A stretch of DNA of 50,639 nucleotides from Lachnospiraceae bacterium. GTDB lineage: Bacteria > Bacillota > Clostridia > Lachnospirales > Lachnospiraceae. The translations under genes were made by a program, and so were the position numbers. The notes below the pieces were generated by a model. It was not told the DNA's origin, did no database searches, and worked only from the letters and a program-made list of their open reading frames with translations. This document shows, one piece after another, positions 1 through 7,681 of this stretch. The stretch's first letter is position 1. Every line of letters starts with the position of its first letter. Location: positions 1 through 50,639 of the forward strand of contig JAFUZJ010000008.1 of NCBI GenBank assembly GCA_017476665.1. The letters run 5' to 3'.

Positions 1-603
1 GAGACCGACAGCGGCAAGGCGGACATGGTGACCGGCAAAGTGCTGGCGAACCAGCAGTGGTCCGGGGACGCGGTCTACACCATTGACCAGGCGGAGGAGG
101 ATGGCGTGGAACTGTGCTATTCGGCACCGGAGGAGTCTACGAACCTGTGGTTTGACGGCTGGGTGATGTTAAAGGACGGCATCTCGGAGGCACCGGAGAA
201 AAAGCAGGCGGCGGAGGCTTTTGTGAATTTCCTTTCTATGCCGGAAAACGCGGTGCGGAATATGATGTATATCGGGTATACGGCTGTGATCGCGGGCGGG
301 GACAGCGAGAAGGTGCTGGACTATGTGAACTGGTGTTATGAGGCGGACCCGGAGGAGACGGACGGGGAGGATCTGGTGGAATATGACATCTGCTATTTCT
401 TCGACAATGAGGATGCGGTGATCGTGACCAGTGAGGATCAGACCAGGCGACAATTGTTTGCCCAGTACCCGCCGGCGGAAGTCATGGACAGAAGCGTGAT
501 CATGGCGTATTTTGATGCGGAGGGAAATGAGCGGATCAACCGCATGTGGACCAATGTGAGATGCTTTGATCTGAAGAGCTGGTGGGAAGGATTGGCACAA
601 TAA
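1..603 (+). CDS. potD: Spermidine/putrescine ABC transporter substrate-binding protein (PotD-like), C-terminal part
   Basis: The reading frame is open from base 1, so the N-terminus lies upstream; 200 codons remain. The visible part carries the PotD-type WSGDAVY segment followed about 25 residues later by NLWFDGWVMLKD, then the helical C-terminal lobe with EAFVNFLSMPENA and a final WWEGLAQ. In this family (periplasmic-binding-protein-like class, polyamine binding) those aromatic and acidic residues line the ligand cleft. In a Gram-positive cell the protein would be a lipoprotein anchored outside the membrane and feed polyamines to PotABC. PotD is commonly the last gene of a potABCD operon, and the strong terminator just downstream fits that. 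Family assignment is confident; the exact polyamine cannot be read from this fragment. Confidence 0.85.
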   Translation, partial: ETDSGKADMVTGKVLANQQWSGDAVYTIDQAEEDGVELCYSAPEESTNLWFDGWVMLKDGISEAPEKKQAAEAFVNFLSMPENAVRNMMYIGYTAVIAGGDSEKVLDYVNWCYEADPEETDGEDLVEYDICYFFDNEDAVIVTSEDQTRRQLFAQYPPAEVMDRSVIMAYFDAEGNERINRMWTNVRCFDLKSWWEGLAQ

Positions 604-646
604 ATTTCATAAACAGACGCCTGCTGCCGTCTAGTAGCAGGAGACA

Positions 647-696
647 CGTCATACCTTTATCGTCAGGTCATAGCAGATAAAGGTATGGCGTTTTTT
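647..696 (+). terminator. Rho-independent terminator after the potD-like gene
   Basis: A 15-base left arm (647-661) pairs with 676-690 with one G-U pair, has a 14-base loop, and is followed directly by six T residues. It closes the polyamine transporter operon and separates it from the sigma factor gene. Confidence 0.85.
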
Positions 697-827
697 GCTG
701 TGAAAGTGAACATTTTTTTGCTCCGTTACAATAATCAAGTGTAAGGTGTAAACCCAAGGCGCCCGGGGAAACCGGAATGAAGTGATGATGTGAAAGACAA
801 AAGCGTGCAGCACGAGGAGAAGATTCA

Positions 828-1364
828 GTGACAATCGAGGAACTGGAAACTTGCGTGGATACATATGGCAGGGAACTCTATGCTTTTTGCAGGTATCTGA
901 CAGGGAGTGTGCCGGATGGAGAGGACTTGTATCAGGAGACCTTCCTGACCGCCGTGTCAAAGTTAGAGAAGATCAATATCAGGGAGAATCCCAAGAGCTA
1001 TCTGATGTCCATTGCAGTCCATCTGTGGAAAAATAAAAAGCGGAAAGCAGCCGGCAGGAACCGTCTGATCTGTTTCGAAAGCGTGGAACAGCGGGCGGAG
1101 GAAGGCGAGGAGGCTGTGGATTGGCAAAATCCCCTGCCGGAGGATGTGATGATCAAGGCGGAGGAGCAAAAGCTGGTGCAGAAATGCGTGGAGACGTTGG
1201 AGGAAATGTATCGTATCCCCATCTGTCTGCACTATATTTCGCAGCTTTCCACGAAAGAGATCGCGGGCATCCTGAAGGTGCCTGAGGGGACGGTAAGACG
1301 CAGGCTTTTTATGGGCAGGAAACAGATCAAAAAGAAATTGGAGGAACAGGGATATGACAGATGA
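828..1364 (+). CDS. ECF-type RNA polymerase sigma factor
   Basis: The 178-residue protein has the two-domain layout of ECF sigma factors. Region 2 (about residues 8-70) includes DLYQETFLTA, the core-binding helix, and the helix ending NPKSYLMSIAVHLWKNKKRK. Region 4 (about 120-175) contains the helix-turn-helix LSTKEIAGILKVPEGTVRRRLFMGRKQIKKKL, read here in two pieces. Start is GTG at 828, with AGGAGA seven bases upstream. It overlaps the next gene by 11 bases (ATG inside its last codons), so the pair is translationally coupled. By family logic the downstream membrane protein holds this sigma factor inactive until an envelope signal arrives. No convincing self-recognised ECF promoter could be picked in the 220-base upstream gap. 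Confidence 0.92.
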   Translation: MTIEELETCVDTYGRELYAFCRYLTGSVPDGEDLYQETFLTAVSKLEKINIRENPKSYLMSIAVHLWKNKKRKAAGRNRLICFESVEQRAEEGEEAVDWQNPLPEDVMIKAEEQKLVQKCVETLEEMYRIPICLHYISQLSTKEIAGILKVPEGTVRRRLFMGRKQIKKKLEEQGYDR

Positions 1365-2136
1365 GAGATTGGAGCAGCTTTTGACTCAAAACATAATTCC
1401 GGAGGCACCTGAAAACAAACTGAATGAGCGCCTGAAGGCGCAGATGGCGGAGATTTTTGCCGACAGGGAAAGGAAGGAAAAACAGAATATGAAGAAGTTT
1501 AGCTTAAAGAAAACAGTGGTTTTGGTGGCAGCGGCGTGTATGGCATTCGGGGCGATCGGGGTGGCGTCCACAGGGCGCGCTTATGTCACAGGAGGCTCTA
1601 GGCCGGGCGAATACACAGCATTTTCAGAACTTGAGAAGGTGGAGGCAAAGACAGGGCTGGATGTGAGGGCTGTAGAAAAGTTTTCGAATGGGTATCAGTT
1701 TAAGGAGATGTCTGTTACGTATGAACAGGATCATACGGAAAATGGTACGGTGATTGGAGAGTACGCGGGAATTTCCATTCAGTATGAGAAAGAGGGAGCG
1801 TATGATCTGAGCCTTTGTATGGATGGTGCGGAACATGCGGAAGGGGACAAGGTCAGAGAGGCTGTGGCACAAAAGGAGATTGACGGTCTGACGCTGAAGT
1901 ATTATCTGGATACTTATAAATGGGTTCCCGCAGGGTATGAATTGACGGAAGAAGACAAGGTAAATCTGGAGAAGGACAATTATTTTATCTCTGAGGGAGC
2001 TGATGAGGTTTCCGAGAATCAGGTTTGCTGTGTGATCTGGGAGCAGGATGGAGTGCTCTATGATCTGCTTTGCACGAAGGGAGAAGTGCCCGCGGAGGAA
2101 ATGTTTGCAATGGCGGCGGAGATCATCGCGCAGTAA
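1354..2136 (+). CDS. Anti-sigma-like single-pass membrane protein with DUF4367-like C-terminal domain
   Basis: The 260-residue product begins with a charged cytoplasmic helix (about 1-48), then one membrane segment near residues 51-70 (VVLVAAACMAFGAIGVAS), then an extracellular domain. Its last 80 residues (GLTLKYYL... WVPAGYEL... WEQDGVLYDLLC... MFAMAAEII) resemble the DUF4367 domain often found on Clostridia proteins encoded directly after ECF sigma genes. The 11-base overlap with the sigma gene and this topology argue for an anti-sigma role: N-terminus binding the sigma factor, exterior sensing. No zinc-binding HxxxCxxC anti-sigma motif is present in the N-terminus, so the binding mode would differ from ZAS proteins. 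The function is inferred from context. Confidence 0.75.
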   Translation: MTDERLEQLLTQNIIPEAPENKLNERLKAQMAEIFADRERKEKQNMKKFSLKKTVVLVAAACMAFGAIGVASTGRAYVTGGSRPGEYTAFSELEKVEAKTGLDVRAVEKFSNGYQFKEMSVTYEQDHTENGTVIGEYAGISIQYEKEGAYDLSLCMDGAEHAEGDKVREAVAQKEIDGLTLKYYLDTYKWVPAGYELTEEDKVNLEKDNYFISEGADEVSENQVCCVIWEQDGVLYDLLCTKGEVPAEEMFAMAAEIIAQ

Positions 2137-2211
2137 ATTTCGGATGAAACGCAGGACGTAATATGCGGGCATGACATAATATGCTGAATTTATGGAAGAA
2201 GTCCTTGGGGG

Positions 2212-2231
2212 GAAGCCTGAGGGCTTCTTTT
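2212..2231 (+). terminator. Short terminator hairpin after the anti-sigma-like gene
   Basis: A six-base GC-containing stem GAAGCC/GGCTTC (2212-2217 with 2222-2227) has a four-base loop and is followed by TTTT. A longer alternative pairing uses AGAAGTCC upstream. The stem is short, so termination may be partial. Confidence 0.5.
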
Positions 2232-2273
2232 GTGTTACATCTGTCGATGCGTAAGGTGACATATTTGCAATCC

Positions 2274-2301
2274 TTGCAATTTATAGGGAATCCGCTATAA
2301 T
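2274..2301 (+). promoter_or_regulatory. Sigma-A promoter for the small membrane protein and MATE gene
   Basis: TTGCAA at 2274-2279 and a perfect TATAAT at 2296-2301 are separated by 16 bases. Transcription would begin near 2308, about 35 bases ahead of the start codon at 2343. Confidence 0.7.
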
Positions 2302-2342
2302 TACTTATGTGGATTGATGTTTTGGCATGAAGAGGCGGTGAA

Positions 2343-2741
2343 ATGAATAAGAACAAGAAAAAAACGATCATAGGCCTGATATTGATCTGTTTATTGATAT
2401 GTATGGTGATCGGCGCAGTTGTGTCGGTAAAGCATTATTTTGACAGAAATACATGGGCCACGATTTTAGTGAATGGTGAAATTAATTCTGATATGTCGGA
2501 TGCTTTTGTGTATGAACAGGAGTATTTAAAGGGTGACAGAATAACATTGGGAACCGTAATACTGGAGGTCACGCACATAGAGCATGACGGGACTGTTTCA
2601 TTTTCAGTAAAACAAGGCAATCTATATGATGAGAAAGGAAATGAGATACACACAGGTATTTTGCCCAGAGGGGAAAAGACTTGCTATCGGATCAAGGATG
2701 GACAAGTGTTTCTGTGTGTAACAGGGAATAGATATCAGTAA
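2343..2741 (+). CDS. Small membrane-anchored protein of unknown function
   Basis: The 132-residue protein starts with a lysine-rich N-terminus (NKNKKKT), one strongly hydrophobic helix at about residues 9-28 (IGLILICLLICMVIGAVVSV), and an exterior domain of about 100 residues rich in beta-prone stretches. It ends two bases before the MATE transporter start. A GAGGCGG ribosome site precedes the ATG and a good promoter lies upstream, so the gene is credible. I do not recognise the family. Topology suggests an N-in, C-out anchored protein; an uncleaved signal anchor is more likely than a lipoprotein because no lipobox is present. Being head of the MATE transcript hints at a related envelope role, but this is only positional. 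Confidence 0.7.
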   Translation: MNKNKKKTIIGLILICLLICMVIGAVVSVKHYFDRNTWATILVNGEINSDMSDAFVYEQEYLKGDRITLGTVILEVTHIEHDGTVSFSVKQGNLYDEKGNEIHTGILPRGEKTCYRIKDGQVFLCVTGNRYQ

Positions 2742-2742
2742 A

Positions 2743-4206
2743 ATGCAGATGGATCAGAAAACAGACCAACAGGCAGATCAACAAATAGATCAACAAGTAA
2801 ATAAGCGGGGAGTTCAACAGATAGTAAATTCAGATGAACATAAAATGAAGCAGCAAAAGGTGGCAGGCAGAAACACAAATGACCTCACCAGCGGAAATCT
2901 CCTGGCGCAGATTCTGTTTTTCAGTTTGCCCCTTATGGCGTCGAATATGCTGCAGGTATTGTTCAACATGGCGGATGTGGCAGTAGTGGGACGGTTCGCC
3001 GGACCGATGGCGCTGGGAGCGGTAGGGTCTACCACAACGCTGGTGGCGTTGTATACCGGATTGTTGATCGGGTTGTCCAGTGGAGTCAATGTGCTGGTGG
3101 CGCTGACGGTTGGTGCGAAACATGGGAAGGATACAGAGGAGACGGTTCACACTTCGTTGATCATCAGCGGTATTGCAGGAATATTCCTGATGTTCATCGG
3201 AGTGGGTTCGACCGGGGCGGTACTGGAGCTTCTGCATACGAAAGCGGAGTTGATCCACGGGGCGGCGAAATATCTGCATATTTATCTGCTGGGGTTGCCG
3301 GCCCTGGCGGTCTATAATTTTGGCAATGCGATCCTGAGCGCGGCGGGGGATACGAAGCGGCCGCTGCTGTATCTGTCTGTGTCGGGTGTGATGAACGTGA
3401 TCCTAAATCTGTTCTTTGTGATCGTGTGTCATATGGATGTGGAGGGAGTGGCGATTGCCAGCATCCTTTCACAGTATACCAGCGCGGTTCTGATCCTGCG
3501 GCATTTGTTCCGTTGCAGGGAGATTTACGGATTGAAGCGGGATAAGATACGGGTGAGCAGAGACAAGGCCGTGCGGCTCTTGCAGCTTGGCGTGCCGTCC
3601 GGCTTACAGAACGGTATTTTTTATCTGGCGAACCTGTTTGTACAGATGGGGGTGAATTCCTTTGATGCCACGGTGGTGGCGGGAAATGCGGCGGCTGCCA
3701 ATGCAGACAATCTGGTCTATGACATGATGGCGGCATTTTATACGGCCTGCGGCAGTTTTATGGGGCAGAATTATGGGGCGAAGAAGTGGAAGCGGGTTGA
3801 GAGAAGCTATTTTATCAGCATGTTTTATGCCTTCGCCTGCGGTTTGATCTTAGGGCTGGGGCTGGTGACCGCAGGACAGCATTTTCTGGGGCTTTTCACA
3901 GCGGAAGAAGCGGTGATGGAAGCCGGGATGGAGAGACTTACGATCATGGGACTTTCCTATTGTGTTTCCGCCTTTATGGATTGTTCCATTGCGGCGGCAA
4001 GGAGCCTGGGGAAAAGCTTTGTGCCCATGGTGATCGTGATCTTTGGGGCATGTGTGTTCCGGGTGACGTGGATTTACACGGTATTTGCCTATTTTCGGAC
4101 CACTACGTCGCTGTACCTGCTGTTTGTATGTTCCTGGGTGATCACGGCAATCGCGGGGAATCTGTATCTGGCTTGGACATATCGAAAAGTAAGGAAGGTG
4201 ACGTGA
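2743..4206 (+). CDS. MATE family multidrug/Na+ antiporter
   Basis: The protein has about 12 hydrophobic segments starting near residue 50 and the MATE hallmarks: LPLMASNMLQVLFNMADVAVVGRF early, ALGAVGSTT, then the internally repeated second half with GLQNGIFYLANLFVQ. These proteins export cationic compounds in exchange for Na+ or H+. The first 45 residues are unusual: a hydrophilic Asp/Gln-rich run (DQKTDQQADQQIDQQ) encoded by repeated GATCAACAA-like units. No good ribosome site precedes base 2743; the start sits one base after the upstream stop, so coupling to that gene is likely. A shorter start at the ATG at 2845, just before MKQQKVAGRN, is possible. Family call is firm, substrate unknown. 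Confidence 0.9.
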   Translation: MQMDQKTDQQADQQIDQQVNKRGVQQIVNSDEHKMKQQKVAGRNTNDLTSGNLLAQILFFSLPLMASNMLQVLFNMADVAVVGRFAGPMALGAVGSTTTLVALYTGLLIGLSSGVNVLVALTVGAKHGKDTEETVHTSLIISGIAGIFLMFIGVGSTGAVLELLHTKAELIHGAAKYLHIYLLGLPALAVYNFGNAILSAAGDTKRPLLYLSVSGVMNVILNLFFVIVCHMDVEGVAIASILSQYTSAVLILRHLFRCREIYGLKRDKIRVSRDKAVRLLQLGVPSGLQNGIFYLANLFVQMGVNSFDATVVAGNAAAANADNLVYDMMAAFYTACGSFMGQNYGAKKWKRVERSYFISMFYAFACGLILGLGLVTAGQHFLGLFTAEEAVMEAGMERLTIMGLSYCVSAFMDCSIAAARSLGKSFVPMVIVIFGACVFRVTWIYTVFAYFRTTTSLYLLFVCSWVITAIAGNLYLAWTYRKVRKVT

Positions 4207-4225
4207 TCCCGCGCCCGCGCGCCCA

Positions 4226-4412
4226 CAGTTCAGCCCGCGCGCCTGCACCGCGCAGTTCAGCCCGCGCCATTCGCAAAACACGTGCTTCGCACTTTTGCGT
4301 CTGCTTCGCAGCCGCGTTTTGCTCATAGATTGGCGCTCATCTCAGGCAAAGAAATGCACAAAAAAGCCTGCAAGCAGTCTTTTTGTGCACATTTCTTTGC
4401 CTGGCTGAACTG
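4226..4412. repeat. Large folded intergenic element (nested palindromes, direct repeats)
   Basis: This fills most of the 307-base gap between the MATE and CobU-like genes. A 15-base GC-rich direct repeat (CAGTTCAGCCCGCGC) lies at 4226-4240 and 4253-4267. Its first ten bases are perfectly complementary to 4403-4412, making an outer stem. Inside are two arms. Arm A: GCGCCA (4264-4269) with TGGCGC (4331-4336), then 4273-4282 with 4313-4322 (one mismatch), holding two mini-hairpins GTGC-TTC-GCAC and CTGC-TTC-GCAG. Arm B: 4343-4355 with 4391-4403 (13 bp) and 4356-4364 with 4380-4388 (9 bp), separated by a two-base bulge. Arm B may also terminate the MATE transcript. The composition is far more GC-rich than its surroundings. 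No start-codon/ribosome-site pair supports a gene here. Confidence 0.7.
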
Positions 4413-4447
4413 TTGCGTGAAAATAATAACACAATTTTTTATTTACA

Positions 4448-4477
4448 TTGACACTAAATAATGGTAAATTAATTATA
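4448..4477 (+). promoter_or_regulatory. Promoter for the CobU-like gene
   Basis: TTGACA at 4448-4453 is a perfect -35 box. The -10 is less certain: ATTATA at 4472-4477 (18-base spacer) or TAATTA at 4470-4475 (16-base spacer). It lies in AT-rich DNA directly after the folded element. Confidence 0.55.
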
Positions 4478-4513
4478 CGTGGGAGTTTTCGAAAGGAGAA
4501 GGGAGAAGGTACT

Positions 4514-5056
4514 ATGGCAAGAACAATTCTTGTAACTGGCGGCGGCGCCAGCGGTAAATCAAGATGGGCTGTATCGCAATTTGCGGCTTGTGACAATGTC
4601 CTCTATATCTGTCCGAAGGAGTTGGATAGCGATACCAAAAACCGGATTGAATACAGCAATAAGAAGAATCTGGTAGAGTGGGAGATTCATGAAAATGTAA
4701 CTTCTGAGCCAAGTTCCTTGTGTGACAAACACAAATTTACAGTATTTGACAGTTTGGATCTGTATGTGGATGTGGTGATTGAGGAAATGTGTCCGAATAT
4801 TGAAGATCTGGACTGGGAGATGGAAAAGGCGATTGAAAAGCGGATCATTGAAGATATCATGAATCTGCACACGGAAGCCCGCCTGATAGAAGGAGATGTG
4901 GTGGTCATCACACTGGAGACCGGTTTCTCCAATATTCCTGAAGATCCGTTCCTTTTGGCGAAGCGGAACATTCTCGGTATGATTAATCAGCGTATTGCAA
5001 ATGAATCCACGGACGTTTATCTCTCTGCGAGTGGAATTCAATTTCGGATCAAATAA
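4514..5056 (+). CDS. CobU-like P-loop NTPase (adenosylcobinamide kinase family), diverged
   Basis: The 180-residue protein begins ILVTGGGASGKS, the CobU-type P-loop (residues 9-16), and ends with the CobU-like VVVITLETGFSNIPEDP, then NQRIANES and a closing GIQFRIK, parallel to VSNEVG..., LNQRIA... and GLPLRLK of CobU. CobU/CobP phosphorylates adenosylcobinamide and then transfers GMP through a His intermediate. Here the segment aligned with RIxHH reads RIEYS (residues 44-48), so the guanylylated His is replaced by Ser, and the DCLTLW-type motif reads DSLDLY. It may be a kinase only, or a repurposed NTPase. No other cobalamin genes are near; the PilT-like ATPase follows 50 bases later. Start ATG 4514 is chosen over a TTG at 4448 because of the AGGAGAAGGGAGAAGG ribosome site. 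Confidence 0.75.
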   Translation: MARTILVTGGGASGKSRWAVSQFAACDNVLYICPKELDSDTKNRIEYSNKKNLVEWEIHENVTSEPSSLCDKHKFTVFDSLDLYVDVVIEEMCPNIEDLDWEMEKAIEKRIIEDIMNLHTEARLIEGDVVVITLETGFSNIPEDPFLLAKRNILGMINQRIANESTDVYLSASGIQFRIK

Positions 5057-5106
5057 ATTTTACAAATTGTAAATTGGCAGCCTACGGCGGAAAGGATGGG
5101 GCGATA

Positions 5107-6153
5107 ATGGATATTGAAGAATGGATCAACGGAGCGAGAAAACTGAAAGCATCGGATATTCACCTTACGGTAGGGGATATTACGATGATCCGTATCAACG
5201 GTGAACTGGTAAAATACGGTGAGAGAGATGATGTAGGCGTAAACCGTCTGATTCACTCTTTTCTGACTGCGGAGCAGGAGAGACAGTTCAGTACGGAAGG
5301 TCTGGATCTGGACTTCAGCTTTGAGACCACAGACGGATCGGTACAGCGTGTGAACGTATTCCACCAGAACGGCAGAGCAGCAGCGGCAATCCGTTTGCTG
5401 AATACCACGGTGCCTTCTCTGGAAGAACTGGAGATGCCTCCCATTTTAAACGAACTGGCGACCAAGAGAAAAGGTCTGGTGCTGGTAACAGGGGCAACCG
5501 GAAGCGGTAAGACAACTACACTTGCAGCTATGATCGACGAGATCAACAAGCGCAGGGCCTGTCATATTGTAACGATCGAGGATCCGATTGAGTATCGCTA
5601 TGAGCGCAGAAAGGCAATCATTCACCAGAGAGAGCTGGGACGTGATGTACCTTCCTTCCGAGCGGCATTGAAGAGTGTGCTTCGTGAGGATCCGGATGTG
5701 ATCCTGATCGGAGAGATGAGAGACTTTGAGACAATCTCGCTGGCGCTGACCGCTGCCGAGACAGGACATTTGGTTTTTGCTACGCTGCATACGGCCAGTG
5801 CGGCACAGACCATTGACCGTATCATTGATGAGTGTCCTGTGGAAGTGAGAGATCAGGTACGGGGACAGGTGGCAAACCTGATCCAGGGTATCATTGCACA
5901 GACGCTGGTTCCCAGAAGTGATGAAAAGGGAGGCAGAACCGCAGCAATGGAGATTCTGGTTGGTAACGATGCAGTGAAGAATATGATCCGTAATAATAAG
6001 ATCGCACAGCTGCCGGCCGTGATGCAGACCTCGGCGGCACAGGGTATGTGTACTTTGAATGATTACCTGACAAGACTGTGTAAAGACGGTATCATTGCTT
6101 ATGATACATTGCTGCAGTATTCGCAAGACAGTGTGGATATGTCGGAAGGCTGA
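5107..6153 (+). CDS. pilT: PilT-type type IV pilus retraction ATPase
   Basis: The 348-residue protein is the usual PilT length. It has the N-terminal domain with ASDIHLTVG, then the RecA-like domain with Walker A GATGSGKTT (K135), the Asp box IVTIEDPIEY, a Walker B-type segment DPDVILIGEMRD, and the His box GHLVFATLHTASAAQTIDRI. PilT hexamers hydrolyse ATP at the cytoplasmic base of the pilus to depolymerise pilin and drive twitching or DNA uptake. The QxGQ-type VRGQVANLIQGIIAQTL is also present. Start ATG 5107 follows AGGATGGGG; a TTG 33 bases earlier is less likely. No pilin, PilB, PilC or PilM gene accompanies it here, so its partners must be elsewhere. Confidence 0.9.
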   Translation: MDIEEWINGARKLKASDIHLTVGDITMIRINGELVKYGERDDVGVNRLIHSFLTAEQERQFSTEGLDLDFSFETTDGSVQRVNVFHQNGRAAAAIRLLNTTVPSLEELEMPPILNELATKRKGLVLVTGATGSGKTTTLAAMIDEINKRRACHIVTIEDPIEYRYERRKAIIHQRELGRDVPSFRAALKSVLREDPDVILIGEMRDFETISLALTAAETGHLVFATLHTASAAQTIDRIIDECPVEVRDQVRGQVANLIQGIIAQTLVPRSDEKGGRTAAMEILVGNDAVKNMIRNNKIAQLPAVMQTSAAQGMCTLNDYLTRLCKDGIIAYDTLLQYSQDSVDMSEG

Positions 6154-6205
6154 TCCGGTGCGGAAATTGGGTCTTGATGGAATCAGATAGAAAAAAGCGT
6201 GAAAG

Positions 6206-6249
6206 GACTCCTGCGGGTGTAGATGATCCGCAGGAGTCTTGACTATTTT
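6206..6249 (+). terminator. Terminator-like perfect hairpin after pilT
   Basis: An 11-base perfect stem (6206-6216 with 6228-6238, GACTCCTGCGG arm) has an 11-base loop. The T tract behind it is interrupted (TTGACTATTTT), so it may be an inefficient terminator or a processing site ahead of the RNase H gene. Confidence 0.5.
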
Positions 6250-6267
6250 GTGATACGAGGAATCCAG

Positions 6268-6951
6268 ATGGCGGCAAAGAAATATTATGCGGTAAAAGTC
6301 GGGAAGACTCCCGGAATCTATGATAACTGGCAGGCATGCAAGGAATGTGTGGACGGGTTTCCCAAAGCGGAGTACAAAGGGTTTGTCACGATGGCGGAGG
6401 CAAAGGCATATCTAGGGGGAGAGGCTGAAAAGGGGAGCGTTGCGCTACCGGAGTATGATACTGCACCGGGCAGACTTTTAACCTATGTGGACGGCAGCTA
6501 CCATGACGGACTGCAGAAATATGCGTTTGGCTGTGTCTTTTTGCTGCCCGGGCATGAGATACGCATTGCTTACGGAAACGGAAATAACCCGCAGTCGTTG
6601 CAGCATCGCAATGTGACAGGGGAAATGCTGGGAGCGATGTACGCGGTGAAGACAGCCATGAAGAATGGATACAAGGAAATTGAGTTATGCTATGACTACG
6701 AAGGAATTGAGAAGTGGGTTACCGGAGCTTGGCGCAGCAAAACGGAGCTGACACAGAAATATGCGCATTCCATGCGGGAATGGGGAGAAAGTATCCGGAT
6801 CTGTTTCACAAAGGTGGAGGCCCACAGTAAAGTTGCATACAATGAGCTGGCGGATCAGACAGCGAAGCGGGGACTGACAGAGGGAGACGGAATCCCCAAG
6901 GTCTGTGATATAAAGGAATTGGAATTGTATGAGTGCGATGCGGTTGAATAA
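6268..6951 (+). CDS. rnhA: Ribonuclease H with N-terminal RNA/DNA hybrid-binding domain
   Basis: Residues 1-50 (KYYAVKVGKTPGIYDNW..., KAEYKGF, AEAKAYL) form the hybrid-binding domain typical of eukaryotic-type RNase H1 and many Firmicutes enzymes. The catalytic domain has the complete DEDD set: D75 in YVDGSY, E119 in TGEM, D143 in YDYEGI and D196 in NELADQTAK, plus H186 in the flexible loop. It cleaves the RNA strand of RNA-DNA hybrids, removing R-loops and primers. Start ATG 6268 has GAGG seven bases upstream; a longer frame from 6223 begins inside the pilT terminator hairpin and is unlikely. Its end overlaps the next gene by 23 bases. Confidence 0.92.
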   Translation: MAAKKYYAVKVGKTPGIYDNWQACKECVDGFPKAEYKGFVTMAEAKAYLGGEAEKGSVALPEYDTAPGRLLTYVDGSYHDGLQKYAFGCVFLLPGHEIRIAYGNGNNPQSLQHRNVTGEMLGAMYAVKTAMKNGYKEIELCYDYEGIEKWVTGAWRSKTELTQKYAHSMREWGESIRICFTKVEAHSKVAYNELADQTAKRGLTEGDGIPKVCDIKELELYECDAVE

Positions 6952-7681
6952 ATATCTGGCACAGTGCGGTATCTGCTCCAGGCGGGATGCGGATAAGCTG
7001 ATCGCTGACGGTAAAGTGCTGGTGAATGGAGTCCCTGCGCAGATGGGTCAGACAGTATCCGAACAGGATAAGGTGCAGGTGGGAAAACGGGTGATGGGAC
7101 CACAGAAAAAAGTGGTACTTGCCTGTTATAAACCGGTGGGAGTCACCTGCACGGAGCGGGATGCCCATGCAGAGCGGATCATTACGGATCTCATCCGGTA
7201 TCCGGTGCGTGTGACTTATGCAGGGCGTCTGGACAAGGATTCAGAGGGGCTGTTGCTGCTGACAAATGATGGGGATCTGATCGATGCCATGATGCGTGGC
7301 GCAAATCAGCATGAAAAAGAATATGTGGTGAAAGTGGACCGTGAAGTGACGGAAATCTTTTTACAGCGTATGGCAGGCGGAATATACCTGAAGGAGCTAA
7401 AAGCGCAGACCAGGTCCTGTGAAGTGGAAAAGATGGGAAAATATACATTCCGGATTGTTCTGACACAGGGGTTAAACCGGCAGATCAGGCGAATGTGCAA
7501 TACCTTGGGGTATGAGGTGGTACAGTTGAAGCGGACCCGGGTGATGAATATTGTTCTGGATGGACTGAAACCGGGAGCGTATCGGGAATTGAATGAGCAG
7601 GAATGCATGGAATTATATAGGCGTGCAGGTATGGCGGGAGGAGATCATGGATCAGGAAAAACAGAATTCAGTGCAGAATGA
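6929..7681 (+). CDS. RsuA/RluB/RluF-family rRNA pseudouridine synthase
   Basis: An N-terminal S4 RNA-binding domain (RLNKYLAQCGICSRRDADKLI, about residues 5-55) precedes the synthase domain with catalytic Asp102 in GRLDKDSEGLL, then the KEYVVKVD strand and LTQGLNRQIRRMCNTLGYEV. It isomerises uridine to pseudouridine in ribosomal RNA. The HEKEY segment and the LxRTRxMN stretch near the end look closest to RluF (23S U2604 in E. coli), but target specificity is inferred, so no gene symbol is given. Start ATG 6929 lies within the RNase H gene; ATG 6938 is an alternative. The gene overlaps ligA by 35 bases, so the three genes are probably co-translated. Confidence 0.88.
   Translation: MSAMRLNKYLAQCGICSRRDADKLIADGKVLVNGVPAQMGQTVSEQDKVQVGKRVMGPQKKVVLACYKPVGVTCTERDAHAERIITDLIRYPVRVTYAGRLDKDSEGLLLLTNDGDLIDAMMRGANQHEKEYVVKVDREVTEIFLQRMAGGIYLKELKAQTRSCEVEKMGKYTFRIVLTQGLNRQIRRMCNTLGYEVVQLKRTRVMNIVLDGLKPGAYRELNEQECMELYRRAGMAGGDHGSGKTEFSAE

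Noticed and set aside
706-732. A possible ECF-type self-promoter (GTGAAC ... CCGTTA) upstream of the sigma factor gene.
   Set aside because: The spacing between the boxes is about 12 bases, shorter than the 15-17 expected, so it cannot be claimed.
3850-4328. Frames on both strands running into the GC-rich element after the MATE gene.
   Set aside because: They are shadows of the transporter gene that stay open by composition; no start signals.
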